From Lentzea guizhouensis (GTDB taxonomy: Bacteria > Actinomycetota > Actinomycetes > Mycobacteriales > Pseudonocardiaceae), in assembly GCF_001701025.1 (NCBI RefSeq), contig NZ_CP016793.1, positions 9,672,001 through 9,736,000 on the forward strand: a stretch of DNA of 64,000 nucleotides, in the 5' to 3' direction. The notes under the pieces were generated by a model that saw only the letters and a list, made by a program, of their open reading frames with translations, had not been told where the DNA came from and did no database searches. A program made the translations under genes and the position numbers. Numbering within the stretch: position 1 is the first letter of the stretch; each line of letters opens with the position of its first letter. Shown here one piece after another: positions 22,064 to 33,356 of this stretch.

Positions 22064-22629
22064 CGGTGGTCCTTCCGGGATCATTTGGACGTATGCACAA
22101 CGAAGTCACGGGTGGGGTCCGCGACAACGGCACGTCTTGCAGGTCGGCGACGTCGTACTGCACCAGGCCGGTCGCCGCCGGCCACCACGCCTCCGTGGTT
22201 CTGAGCCACGGCCGTGGCTTGGCCGGGCGCGGCTCGCACTTGCCCTGCGGCTCGGCGTGGCGGGCTGCTGTTGATCATCGTCCGTACGGGTTGGTCACCA
22301 TGTTGGCCGGCGATCGGCCTCGTGGAGCCACCGATGCAGCGGTCGTGCGGCTGGTCTCAGGAAAGCTGCGGTCGTGTGAGACCGAGGTGGTCGAGGTGTT
22401 GGTCCGCTACAAGTCCGAGAACGTCTGCGGAAACGGGGTTTCGAGCTGCCGGAGACGACCGTGGAAGAGCTCGTCCGCATCGGCTTCAACGAGTGCGTTG
22501 ACGCAGCCACGGCACCAATGCCCGTTGGTTGCCCAGAGGTCTTTCCCGGTGCACGTCACCGCACTCAGGCCGGCACTTTCGTGGCCACCCTGGTCCGAGA
22601 GCCGGACGGCTCCGACAGGCTGCTGGAGA
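22064..22629. other. Stretch with no well-supported gene
   Basis: About 560 bases between the VOC gene and aroQ. It contains a perfect 16-base palindrome AGCCACGGCCGTGGCT (22204-22219) and a small rightward frame (22461-22646, GTG start, reading EELVRIGFNECVDAATAPMP onward) that I do not recognise. That frame runs into the 3' end of aroQ and lacks a good ribosome binding site. Synteny with other actinobacteria would place aroQ next to the B-4DMT/pepQ block, so this DNA and the VOC gene look inserted. Confidence 0.5.
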
Positions 22630-25878
<3,249 letters not shown>

Positions 25879-25885
25879 AATCCTT

Positions 25886-26338
25886 TCACAGCGTCGTCAA
25901 GGCCCAGGTGGCAGCCAGCAACCCCGGTCCGTGCGGGGCCTGTCGCGCTCTGCGCAGCGCGGCGATCGCGAGCGTGACCGCGCTGGAGAGGATCGCCGCA
26001 GGTAAGAGCGACGGGACCGGGAGCACGGCGCCGAGCCCGAACGCGAGCTTCACGTCGCCGCCGCCCATCACGGCCGGGCGCCACCGCCGGATCGCGAGAT
26101 GAGCGCCACCGAAGACGACCGCTCCGAGTACCGCGGCTCCCAGCCTGTGGAACTCCAGGGCCAGCAAGGTGACGGCGAGCGGCAGGGTCAGCGCGTCGGG
26201 TAGCCGGTGGTGGCGCAGGTCGATCGCCGTGAGCAGCACGCCGAACGCGGCGAGCGCGTAGGACGTGGGCGGTGCGTCGAGGACTTGGGCGACCGTCCAC
26301 AGGGAACTGAGGGCGAGCGCGAGCAGGGCCGTGGTCAT
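25886..26338 (-). CDS. A24-family prepilin peptidase
   Basis: An integral membrane aspartic peptidase, about 150 residues, of the short actinobacterial type without the N-terminal methylase domain. The two catalytic Asp are in [20 protein letters not shown] and in the GxGD motif [19 protein letters not shown]. Five or six hydrophobic segments cover most of the chain. It would process prepilin-like leaders of Tad/Flp or competence pili; none are in the window. The frame opens at 26404, but ATG 26338 fits the first membrane helix. It lies 7 bases upstream of aroC. Confidence 0.87.
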   Translation of the reverse strand: MTTALLALALSSLWTVAQVLDAPPTSYALAAFGVLLTAIDLRHHRLPDALTLPLAVTLLALEFHRLGAAVLGAVVFGGAHLAIRRWRPAVMGGGDVKLAFGLGAVLPVPSLLPAAILSSAVTLAIAALRRARQAPHGPGLLAATWALTTL

Positions 26339-26448
26339 GGCGTCCACGGTCCCGTGCTGGGGGCTCGGGACCAAATTCCGCGGTGTCGTGGATGGTCCAT
26401 TCATGCACGGGGTCAGGATGCCTGGGGTTGGGCTGGGGGAACGCCCGG

Positions 26449-26867
26449 AAGTCGCGGTGGGAGGGAAAGGAGGAGGGGAAGGAGGAGCGCGCAGGCGGGG
26501 CGAGGGCCGGGGCTCGGGCGGGCGCCGAGTGGGCCGGGGCGGCGGGCGGCGGCGGGCGCGGGCGGGGCGGCGGGCGCGGCGGCGGGCAGGGCGCGGCGGG
26601 CAGGGCGCGGCGGGGCAGGGCGCGGGCAGGGCGCGGCGGGGCAGGCGCGGCGGGCAGGGCGCGGCGGGGCAGGGCGCGGCGTGAGTGACCGGGTGCTCGG
26701 CGCGGCCGGAGGGCGCGGCGGGGTGGGCCGGAGCGGTGAAAGGCGAGTCGGCAGGGGCTGGCTGGAGCGGCGGGCTCGTGGGAGCGGCGCGGCTCGTGGG
26801 AGACGGGCGTGGCTCGGCAACGGGGCGGATCCGCTACCGAGCCTGCACAGCACCTGGTCAGAGCACC
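26449..26867. other. G-rich, T-poor intergenic island
   Basis: Between the prepilin peptidase and the PTS genes lies a low-complexity tract built from GGCGGGCAGGGCGC-type units. From 26531 to 26681 the plus strand has no T at all (151 bases). The leftward transcript would therefore be C-rich and A-free. Frames through it give only proline/arginine-rich shadows, and I call no gene. It sits downstream of the leftward crr gene, which suits a Rho-loading region; G-quadruplex potential on the plus strand is also high. Confidence 0.6.
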
Positions 26868-26939
26868 CGGTCAGGGCGACCGGTCAGGGCGACCGGTCAG
26901 GGCGACCGGTCAGGGCGACCGGTCAGGGCGACCGGTCAG
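26868..26939. repeat. 13-bp tandem repeat, five full copies
   Basis: Five exact head-to-tail copies of CGGTCAGGGCGAC (26868-26932), then a partial copy CGGTCAG. Each junction makes GACCGGTC, a self-complementary octamer, so the array can fold into several small hairpins. It overlaps the crr stop codon (26936-26938) and runs downstream of it. Confidence 0.9.
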
Positions 26940-27391
26940 CGGGACCAGTCGAACAGCGCGTCGTTCGCCGCGACGTCCACGTCCACCACGAGGTCGCCGA
27001 GCGCCTCGGCGGAGGCGTCCAGGGCGATCACCGGGCAGATCGGCGCGTACCCGGCAGCCTCGACCTCTGCCGGGTCCCAGGTCACGATCCGCTGGCCGGC
27101 ACGCACTTCCTCGCCCTTGACGACGTGCAGCTCGAAGCCCTCGCCCTTGCGCTTCACGGTGTCGATGCCGAGGTGGACCAGCACCGCGGCGCCGTCGGCG
27201 GAGGCCACCACGAACGCGTGCGGGTGCAGCGTCACGATCGTGCCGTCCAGGGGCGAGACCACGTCCGCGACACCACGCGCAGGCTCGACGGCCACGCCGG
27301 GGCCGACCATGGCCTGGGAGAAGACCGGGTCGGGGACCGCGGAGAGCGCCACCGCACGGCCGGCCACGGGGCTGCCGACGCGGACGCTCAC
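26936..27391 (-). CDS. crr: PTS glucose-family EIIA component (Crr)
   Basis: A phosphocarrier of the phosphotransferase system that receives phosphate from HPr and passes it to EIIB. The protein is 151 residues with a beta-sandwich. The two active-site His are in TLHPHAFVVASADGAAVLVH and LVHLGIDTVKRKGEGFELHV. N-terminal VRVGSPVAGRAVALSAVPDP is the family start. Its start overlaps the EIIB stop (4 bases). The tail ends in the 13-bp repeats. Confidence 0.95.
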   Translation of the reverse strand: MSVRVGSPVAGRAVALSAVPDPVFSQAMVGPGVAVEPARGVADVVSPLDGTIVTLHPHAFVVASADGAAVLVHLGIDTVKRKGEGFELHVVKGEEVRAGQRIVTWDPAEVEAAGYAPICPVIALDASAEALGDLVVDVDVAANDALFDWSR

Positions 27392-27624
27392 AGGAGGTCC
27401 TCGATGTCCGACGCGATGGTGTCCGCCTCCGGCCCGACGATGACCTGGACGACCTCGCCGGACTTGATCACGCCGTGGGCACCGGTGGCCTTCAGCGCTG
27501 CCTCGTCGACGAGGGATCCGTCCTTGACCTCGCAGCGCAGACGGGTGATGCAGGGCTCGATCTCGATGATGTTGTCGGCTCCGCCCAGCGCGGCAAGGAT
27601 CGCTTCCGGCCTGTTGTCAGCCAC
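27388..27624 (-). CDS. PTS EIIB component, glucose/N-acetylglucosamine type
   Basis: A 78-residue EIIB domain. The phosphorylated Cys is in the signature IIEIEPCITRLRCEVKDGS. The rest (VDEAALKATGAHGVIKSGEV, VQVIVGPEA) is typical. Equivalent to NagF of streptomycetes. The frame is open upstream to 28434 as dasR shadow. The GTG at 27624 with GAGAGGT before it is the proper start. Transcribed with crr, divergently from dasR and the EIIC gene, with the DasR operator between them. Confidence 0.93.
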   Translation of the reverse strand: MADNRPEAILAALGGADNIIEIEPCITRLRCEVKDGSLVDEAALKATGAHGVIKSGEVVQVIVGPEADTIASDIEDLL

Positions 27625-27653
27625 GTTCGTACCTCTCGTTCCCGTAACAGCGG

Positions 27654-27683
27654 TTGACACCAACTCTGTGCGCGGAGCATTCT
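27654..27683 (+). promoter_or_regulatory. Probable promoter toward dasR
   Basis: TTGACA (27654-27659), an 18-base spacer and CATTCT (27678-27683) point rightward to dasR. The DasR operator lies about 10 bases beyond the minus 10 hexamer, so bound DasR would block this promoter. Confidence 0.5.
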
Positions 27684-27692
27684 CCCGCACCA

Positions 27693-27708
27693 ACTGGTCT
27701 AGACCGGA
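27693..27708. promoter_or_regulatory. DasR operator (dre site)
   Basis: ACTGGTCTAGACCGGA contains the perfect palindrome GGTCTAGACC and matches the dre consensus ACTGGTCTAGACCACT at 14 of 16 positions. It sits between the divergent EIIB-crr and dasR-EIIC-ptsH operons, so both are probably repressed by DasR and released by glucosamine phosphate. Confidence 0.85.
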
Positions 27709-27735
27709 AAGTACCACTAGCGAGGAGGTGAGCGA

Positions 27736-28491
27736 GTGCACGAGATCGTGGACGGGCCCAAGCCCAAGCACGCACAGCTGCGCGAGATCCTGCGTCGCCT
27801 CGCCGAACACGACCTCGCGCCGGGCTCGCCCATCCCCTCCGAGCGCGATCTCGCCGAGCGGTTCGGGGTCTCCCGCATCACCGTGCGGGCCGCAGTGGGC
27901 CAGCTGGTCGCTGAAGGCCTGCTCACGCGGGCGAAGGGGCGGGGCACTTTCACCGCACAGCGGCGCTACGACCTGCAGCTGCACCTGACCTCGTTCACCT
28001 CGGACATGGTCACGCGCGGGCTGGAGCCGAGCACCGAGGTCATCAGCTGCGGTGAGGGTGTGCCGGGTGGCAAGGCCGCGCTCGGGCTCGACCCCGACGA
28101 GACCGCCTACCGCCTCGTCCGGCTCCGCAGGGCCGACGGGGCGCCGTTGGCCCTCGAACGCGGCTGGTACAGCCCGCACGTGCTGCCCGAGCTCGACAGG
28201 TGCGACCTGACCGGGTCGCTCTACGAGATCATCGCGGCCCGCTACGGGGTCCAGCTCGACCACGCGCGGCAGACCGTGTGGGCCGAGACCGCCGACGGGG
28301 AGACCGCGAAGGCGCTCGAGGTCCGCAAGGGCAGCCCGCTGCTCGTTTTTCGCAGGGTCGCCAGCTCTCAGGGCCGGCCGACCGAAGACGTGACGTCCTG
28401 GTACCGGGGCGATCTCTACCAGGTGACCATGCAACTGGACCGGACCGTCCCGGGTTCCGGACCGAACTCCGCCAAGGGAGGTACCACATGA
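27736..28491 (+). CDS. dasR: GntR/HutC-family repressor DasR
   Basis: A regulator of N-acetylglucosamine/chitin metabolism, which in Streptomyces also links nutrition to development and antibiotics. The protein is 251 residues. The winged helix is KHAQLREILRRLAEHDLAPG to GSPIPSERDLAERFGVSRIT and RGTFTAQ. The UTRA effector domain starts near LQLHLTSFTSDM and includes SLYEIIAARYGVQLDHARQT. GTG start with GAGGAGG at 27722-27728. A near-consensus dre site lies just upstream. The stop overlaps the EIIC start (ATGA). Confidence 0.93.
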   Translation: MHEIVDGPKPKHAQLREILRRLAEHDLAPGSPIPSERDLAERFGVSRITVRAAVGQLVAEGLLTRAKGRGTFTAQRRYDLQLHLTSFTSDMVTRGLEPSTEVISCGEGVPGGKAALGLDPDETAYRLVRLRRADGAPLALERGWYSPHVLPELDRCDLTGSLYEIIAARYGVQLDHARQTVWAETADGETAKALEVRKGSPLLVFRRVASSQGRPTEDVTSWYRGDLYQVTMQLDRTVPGSGPNSAKGGTT

Positions 28492-29819
28492 GCGCCAGCG
28501 CCCCAGAGGCGACAGGCGGTCGCGGGTTCAAGGGCCTGGCCGGTGTCCAGCGGTTCGGCCGCAGCCTCATGCTGCCGATCGCCTCGCTGCCCGCCGCCGC
28601 ACTTCTCCTGCGTCTCGGCCAGCCCGACCTGCTCGGCAAGGACGGTCTGGGCTGGAACCAGGTCGCCGCCGTCATCGGCAACGCGGGCGACGCCCTGTTC
28701 GCCAACCTGCCGCTGCTGTTCGCGGTGGGTGTCGCCATCGGCTTCGCCCGTCGTGGTGACGGTTCGACCGCGCTCGCCGCCGTTGTCGGCTTCGTGGTCA
28801 CCCAGGCCGTCTTCAAGGCGATGTCGCCGCTGGTGCTGGAGGTCGCCGCAGACCCCGCCAAGCAGCAGCAGATCAACTACTCGGTGCTGACCGGCATCGT
28901 GGTCGGTCTGATCTCCGCCGTGCTGTGGCAGAAGTACCACCGCATCAAACTGCCCCCGTACCTCGCGTTCTTCGGCGGCCGCCGGTTCGTGCCGATCATC
29001 GTCGCGGGTGTCATGATCCCGGTCGGGGTCGTCATGGGCCTCATCTACCCGTGGTTCAACAAGGGCCTGCTCGCCGTCGGCGAGTTCGTCTCCGGCAGCA
29101 CGATCGTCGGTGCCGGCATCTACGGCACGGTCAACCGCCTGCTCATCCCGCTGGGCCTGCACCACATCCCGAACACGTTCGTGTGGCAGGTGTTCGGCGA
29201 GTACAAGGTCGGCGACACCACCAAGACCGGTGACATCCAGCGGTTCTTCGCCGGTGACCCGACCGCGGGCACGTTCATGTCCGGCTTCTTCCCGATCTTC
29301 ATGTTCGCGCTCCCCGCGGCTGCGCTGGCGATCATCCACACCGCCAGGCCGTCGCAGAAGAAGATCATCGCCGGCATCATGGGCTCCGCGGCCCTCACCT
29401 CGTTCATCACGGGTGTCACCGAGCCGCTCGAGTTCGCGTTCATGTTCGTCGCCTGGCCGCTGTACGTCATCCACGCGGTCCTCACGGGCACCTCGCTCGC
29501 GATCACCAACGCGCTGGGTGTGAAGGACGGCTTCGGCTTCTCCGCCGGTGCGATCGACTACCTGCTCAACTTCAACATCGCGACGAAGCCGTTGCTGATC
29601 ATCCCGATCGGCCTGGTCTACGCGGCGATCTACTACTTCCTGTTCCGGTGGGTCATCACCAAGTGGAACCTGAAGACGCCGGGACGCGATGATGACGAGT
29701 CGCCGGAGGCCGACGAGAGCGTCGTCGGCAGCAGCGGCGACACGGCCGTGCGGGAGAACGCCGCGGCCGGTGAGAACACGGCTGTGCGCGAGAGGCGCGC
29801 CCAGCGCGAGCAGCAGTAG
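28488..29819 (+). CDS. PTS EIIC membrane permease, N-acetylglucosamine/glucose type
   Basis: The sugar-translocating membrane component, 443 residues with about ten hydrophobic segments. Family motifs: LMLPIASLPAAALLLRLGQP at the N-terminus, GLHHIPNTFVWQVFGEY in the middle, and the substrate-binding ITGVTEPLEFAFMFVAW. Resembles NagE2 of Streptomyces. The last 50 residues are a charged, disordered tail. ATG 28488 follows AAGGGAGG and overlaps the dasR stop. Together with EIIB, EIIA and HPr here it forms a nearly complete uptake system; enzyme I is not in the window. Confidence 0.93.
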   Translation: MSASAPEATGGRGFKGLAGVQRFGRSLMLPIASLPAAALLLRLGQPDLLGKDGLGWNQVAAVIGNAGDALFANLPLLFAVGVAIGFARRGDGSTALAAVVGFVVTQAVFKAMSPLVLEVAADPAKQQQINYSVLTGIVVGLISAVLWQKYHRIKLPPYLAFFGGRRFVPIIVAGVMIPVGVVMGLIYPWFNKGLLAVGEFVSGSTIVGAGIYGTVNRLLIPLGLHHIPNTFVWQVFGEYKVGDTTKTGDIQRFFAGDPTAGTFMSGFFPIFMFALPAAALAIIHTARPSQKKIIAGIMGSAALTSFITGVTEPLEFAFMFVAWPLYVIHAVLTGTSLAITNALGVKDGFGFSAGAIDYLLNFNIATKPLLIIPIGLVYAAIYYFLFRWVITKWNLKTPGRDDDESPEADESVVGSSGDTAVRENAAAGENTAVRERRAQREQQ

Positions 29820-29852
29820 TCAGGACAACCAGCTCTACCGGGAGGAACCATC

Positions 29853-30119
29853 ATGGCCGAGCGACGGGTCACCGTGGCCAGCAAGGTCGGACTGCACGCC
29901 CGACCGGCCGCACTGCTGGCGAAGGCCGCCGCCGACCAGCCGGTGGCGGTCACCATCCGCAAGGACGGCGGCGAAGCCGTGGAAGCGGCGAGTGTGCTGG
30001 GTCTGATGACCCTCGGCGCCATGCACGGTGACGAGGTGGTGCTCAGCGCCGACGGCGACGGAGCGGATGCTGCTCTGGACGCCATCGCGGAGCTGATCGC
30101 CACCGACCACGACGACTGA
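29853..30119 (+). CDS. ptsH: Phosphocarrier protein HPr
   Basis: Passes phosphate from enzyme I to EIIA. The protein is 88 residues. The active-site His is in KVGLHARPAALLAKAAADQP (residue 15). Most actinobacterial HPr proteins lack a functional regulatory Ser46 loop; here the region reads AASVLGLMTLGAMHGDEVVL. Last gene of dasR-EIIC-ptsH. Start after GGGAGGAACCATC. The opposite strand is an open extension of the PAP2 gene. Confidence 0.96.
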   Translation: MAERRVTVASKVGLHARPAALLAKAAADQPVAVTIRKDGGEAVEAASVLGLMTLGAMHGDEVVLSADGDGADAALDAIAELIATDHDD

Positions 30120-30134
30120 GTCGGCCGCGTCGAC

Positions 30135-30842
30135 TGAGCCGTCGGAGTCAGCGGAACCGGGTCGCGGGTGGTCTGCCGAGAAGATCGGCAGGCCGCTCGC
30201 GACCCATCCGAAGTGCAGCACCACCAGCGCGGTGACCACGCCCGAGAGCGTCGAGGGCGTGGCCGCCGGGTAGGTGACCACCAGCCAGGCCCCGCCGACC
30301 GCCACGGCGGGAGGCACGACCAGCCCCGCGGTCCACCTCCGCAGCACCAGGAACCCGAGGGCCGTGACCAGCAGTGCCGCGCCGAGCGTGTCGCTGAACC
30401 GGTGCCAGCCCAGCGACACCGTCTCCGCCGCCACGGCACCCGCGCCCAGCGCTCCCGGCACCGCCACGAGCAGCGCGAACCTCTTCGGCACCGCGATCAC
30501 GACCGCGACCACCGCCGCCACGGCAGCCGTCGTGTGTCCACTCGGGAAGCTGTTGTGCACCAGCACCGCCTCCTCGTCCAGCGGTGGCCTGGTCAGCACG
30601 TAGAGCTTGAGCACCTGCGCCAGCAGCACCGACCCGCCGAGCACCAGCAACGGCGGGAACGCCTTCTTGCGGGCGATGAGCACCACGAGCACGGCGGCCA
30701 CGATGATCGCTATGTCCACGTTGGACGCCCACGACCGTTGCAACGACAGTTCCGGCAACGCCGCGTTCTCCGCCTTCTGCCCGAACGACGTCCAGACGAG
30801 CGCGAAGTACGTGAAGAGGAATCCCAGCAAGCTTCCGGCCAT
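30135..30842 (-). CDS. PAP2-family membrane phosphatase
   Basis: A membrane phosphatase, probably acting on lipid phosphates at the outer membrane face. Motifs: the C1-like stretch LLAQVLKLYVLTRPPLDE, C2 VLVHNSFPSGHTTAAVAAVV and C3 SLGWHRFSDTLGAALLVTAL. About six membrane helices. The core ends near residue 235 (FGWVASGLPIFSADHPRPG). No stop follows there; the same frame runs on to 29835, antisense to all of ptsH. The end given is my estimate of the domain boundary, not a stop codon. Either the protein has a long odd tail or a stop has been lost. Confidence 0.7.
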
Positions 30843-30944
30843 GCGTCCGATGGTGCTCAGGCCGCTCTACGGGAGCGTCCCCGCAATGTCATGGTCTCGC
30901 AACAGAACCGGCACGGATCTTGCCGCGACCGGATAATCGCTTCC

Positions 30945-31619
30945 GTGGCGATGGTCTTGCTGGTCGAGGACGACCCCGCGGTGCGTGAAGGTCTCGGACT
31001 GGCGTTGCGCCGCCAGGGACACGACGTCCGAGCTGCGGGAACGGGCGAGGAAGGCGTCGACAGGCTGCGCGAGACCCGCCCCGACATCGTGGTGCTCGAC
31101 ATCATGCTGCCGGGCATCGACGGGTTCGAGACGTGCCGCCGGATGCGCATGCAGGCCGAGATCCCGATCATCATGCTCACCGCGCGCGGCGACGACTTCG
31201 ACGTGGTCGCCGGTCTGGAGGCGGGTGCGGACGACTACGTGGTGAAGCCGGTCGAGCCACGGGTGCTGGAAGCGCGCATCAGGGCGGTGCTGCGGCGCAC
31301 GGTCTCCGAGCCGGCGAACATCGAACGGCACGGCTCGCTGGTGATCGATCGGGCAGGCTTGGAAGTGCGCAAGAACGACGTGAAGGTCGCGCTGACGCCC
31401 ACCGAGCTGAAGCTGCTGCTGGAGCTCTCCCGCACGCCCGGCCGCGTGCTGACCCGCCAGCAGATCCTCGAAGCGGTCTGGGAGCACGACTACCTGGGTG
31501 ACTCGCGGCTCGTCGACGCGTGCGTGCAGCGGGTCAGGGCCAAGATCGAGGACGTGCCGTCGGAGCCCGTCTACATCCACACCGTCCGCGGCTTCGGCTA
31601 CCGCTTCGGACCTCGCTGA
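30945..31619 (+). CDS. OmpR/PhoB-family response regulator
   Basis: A DNA-binding response regulator of 224 residues. The receiver has the acidic pair in MVLLVEDDPAVREGLGLALR, the phosphoacceptor Asp in PDIVVLDIMLPGIDGFETCR, and the conserved Lys in DDYVVKPVEPRVLE. The C-terminal winged helix shows ALTPTELKLLLELSRTPGRV and YIHTVRGFGYRFGPR. Start is GTG 30945 or ATG 30951. Partner kinase follows immediately. The RR-kinase-GerMN-lipoprotein order recalls mtrA-mtrB-lpqB. Confidence 0.93.
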   Translation: MAMVLLVEDDPAVREGLGLALRRQGHDVRAAGTGEEGVDRLRETRPDIVVLDIMLPGIDGFETCRRMRMQAEIPIIMLTARGDDFDVVAGLEAGADDYVVKPVEPRVLEARIRAVLRRTVSEPANIERHGSLVIDRAGLEVRKNDVKVALTPTELKLLLELSRTPGRVLTRQQILEAVWEHDYLGDSRLVDACVQRVRAKIEDVPSEPVYIHTVRGFGYRFGPR

Positions 31620-31629
31620 GGTCGTGCGC

Positions 31630-32973
31630 GTGAGGTTCTTCCGTGGCCTGAAACCGCGCCTGATGGCCGCGTTCGCCCTGCTGACGCTGCTCGGCGCGGT
31701 GGCGGCCGCGGGCCTGTCGTACGCCAACGCGCGCAACCTGCTGCTCGCGGACGCGCAGGACGGGTTCATGAACCCGTTGGTCGAGGAGGTCCGCGACTAC
31801 ACGCCGCGCGTGGCCGTGCCGCCGACGCAGCAGGACCTCGACGAGATGGCGACGTACCTGCGCAGCTCGTCCGTGGTGGTGTACCAGGGGATGCGGTCGC
31901 AGGCGGGGCCCGACCTGGAGTTCGTGCCGGCCGAGCTGCGGGAGGCGCTGAAGACCAGCCGGACCGTGCAGTGGCAACGGCGCACCGACCGGGCCGATCC
32001 GTACGTGGTGGTCGGGATCCCGCTGCTGCAGCCGTCCGGGGCGCCCACCGGGGTGGAGGTGTGGGCGTACAGCTCGCTGGGCGGGCCGTCCCGTGCCATC
32101 GACAGCTTCGCGAAGGCGGCGTGGCTCGGCGTGGCCCTGGTGCTGCCGTTGGCGCTCGGCCTGGCCCTGCTGACCGCACAGGGCGTGCTGCGCCCGGTGC
32201 GCAGGCTCGGGGCGGCGGCACGGGCGCTGGGTGCGGGCCGGTTGGACACGCGCGTGGACGACCGCGGGTCCGACGAGCTGGCCGAGCTCGCGCGGACGTT
32301 CAACAAGGCCGCCGAACAGCTGGAGGCCTCGCAGGCGGCGTCGCGCCGGTTCGTGGCGGACGTGTCGCACGAGCTGCGCACGCCGTTGACCGCGATGAAC
32401 GCCGTGACGGGTGTGCTGGACGAGGACGCGGCCTCGTTGCCGGAGGACACGGCGCTGGCCGCCCGGCTGGTGTCGGCGGAGACCCGCAAGCTGACCAGGC
32501 TGGTCAACGACCTGATGGAGATCTCGCGCTTCGACGAGGGCCGCAACGTCCTGGAGCTCGACGAGTGGGACATCGGCACCGCTGTCACGGACAGCCTGGC
32601 CGCGCGGGGCTGGACCTCGTCGGTGGAGACCTCGTTGCCCGCCGGGATGATGGGCCGGGTGGACCGCCGACGGCTGGACGTGATCGTGGCGAACCTCGTC
32701 GGCAACGCCCTCAAGCACGGCGGCGCTCCGGTGCGCGTCTCGGTGCGGCCGGGCGAGATCGAGGTGGCCGACAGCGGGCCGGGGATCCCCGCCGAGGCAC
32801 TCCCCCACATCTTCGACCGTTTCTACAAGGCAGACACGGCCCGCTCACGTTCCGAGGGCAGCGGACTGGGATTGGCGATCGCATGGGAGAACGCGCGCCT
32901 GCACGGCGGCACGATCGAGGCCGCCGACGGGCCGTCCGGTGGCGCGGTCTTCACGTTGCGGCTGCCCTGGTGA
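31630..32973 (+). CDS. Sensor histidine kinase (MtrB-like)
   Basis: A membrane sensor kinase of 447 residues. TM1 is MAAFALLTLLGAVAAAGLSY (residues 11-30). An extracytoplasmic sensor of about 125 residues follows, then TM2 AAWLGVALVLPLALGLALLT, a HAMP domain, the HisKA box FVADVSHELRTPLTAM, and ATPase boxes NLVGNALKHGG, ADSGPGIP and GSGLGLAIAWENARLHGG. GTG 31630 has GAGG 8 bases upstream; GTG 31624 is too close to it. Partner of the preceding regulator. The next gene starts inside its 3' end. Confidence 0.93.
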   Translation: MRFFRGLKPRLMAAFALLTLLGAVAAAGLSYANARNLLLADAQDGFMNPLVEEVRDYTPRVAVPPTQQDLDEMATYLRSSSVVVYQGMRSQAGPDLEFVPAELREALKTSRTVQWQRRTDRADPYVVVGIPLLQPSGAPTGVEVWAYSSLGGPSRAIDSFAKAAWLGVALVLPLALGLALLTAQGVLRPVRRLGAAARALGAGRLDTRVDDRGSDELAELARTFNKAAEQLEASQAASRRFVADVSHELRTPLTAMNAVTGVLDEDAASLPEDTALAARLVSAETRKLTRLVNDLMEISRFDEGRNVLELDEWDIGTAVTDSLAARGWTSSVETSLPAGMMGRVDRRRLDVIVANLVGNALKHGGAPVRVSVRPGEIEVADSGPGIPAEALPHIFDRFYKADTARSRSEGSGLGLAIAWENARLHGGTIEAADGPSGGAVFTLRLPW

Positions 32974-33356
32974 TGGTCAGTGCCTGTGGCGTGCAGCCGA
33001 CACCGGTCTTGCCGGGCTCGGACGCGCCGACGGTGTCCGTGCGCGAGCTGACGGTCTACTTCGTGTCTGCCGACGGCTCGGAGCTGGTGCGGCGGACGCG
33101 GTCGCACACCGGCATGGTGGACAACACGACGGCGATCACGACGCTGATCGGCGGGCTGACCGACGAGGAGACGAAACTCGGGCTGCGGACGGAGGTGCCG
33201 AAGACGACCCAGCCGGTGTTGACGGTGTCGAACCTGATCCTGCTGCCCACGGACATGCTGCCGCTGTCGAAGCTGGCGTCTTTCCAGCTGTTCTGCACGG
33301 CGTTCGCGAACGGGGCGACGGTGAACGGGCTGCCGGACGGGTTCGACTGTCCTTAG
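32883..33356 (+). CDS. GerMN-domain lipoprotein overlapping the kinase gene
   Basis: The chain after the Cys (GVQPTPVLPG, then VRELTVYFVSADGSELVRRT, and ITTLIGGLTDEETKLGLRTE) looks like a GerMN domain, as in LpqB. If translation starts where the kinase stops (GTG 32970), there is no signal peptide. Starting at ATG 32883, in another frame inside the kinase gene, gives a 157-residue protein. Its basic n-region has RGRRRAVRWRG, its hydrophobic core is LHVAAALVMV, and its lipobox VSAC has Cys at 35. I therefore prefer 32883, a 91-base overlap. It probably works with the two-component pair at the membrane. The propeller domain of LpqB is absent. Confidence 0.75.
   Translation: MGERAPARRHDRGRRRAVRWRGLHVAAALVMVSACGVQPTPVLPGSDAPTVSVRELTVYFVSADGSELVRRTRSHTGMVDNTTAITTLIGGLTDEETKLGLRTEVPKTTQPVLTVSNLILLPTDMLPLSKLASFQLFCTAFANGATVNGLPDGFDCP

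Noticed and set aside
26413..26853. Proline-rich 146-residue leftward frame in the G-rich island
   Set aside because: It arises from low-complexity GC repeats, has no ribosome binding site and no domain.
26868..26939. 13-bp repeats considered as a CRISPR array
   Set aside because: The units are contiguous with no spacers and too short; it is a simple tandem repeat.
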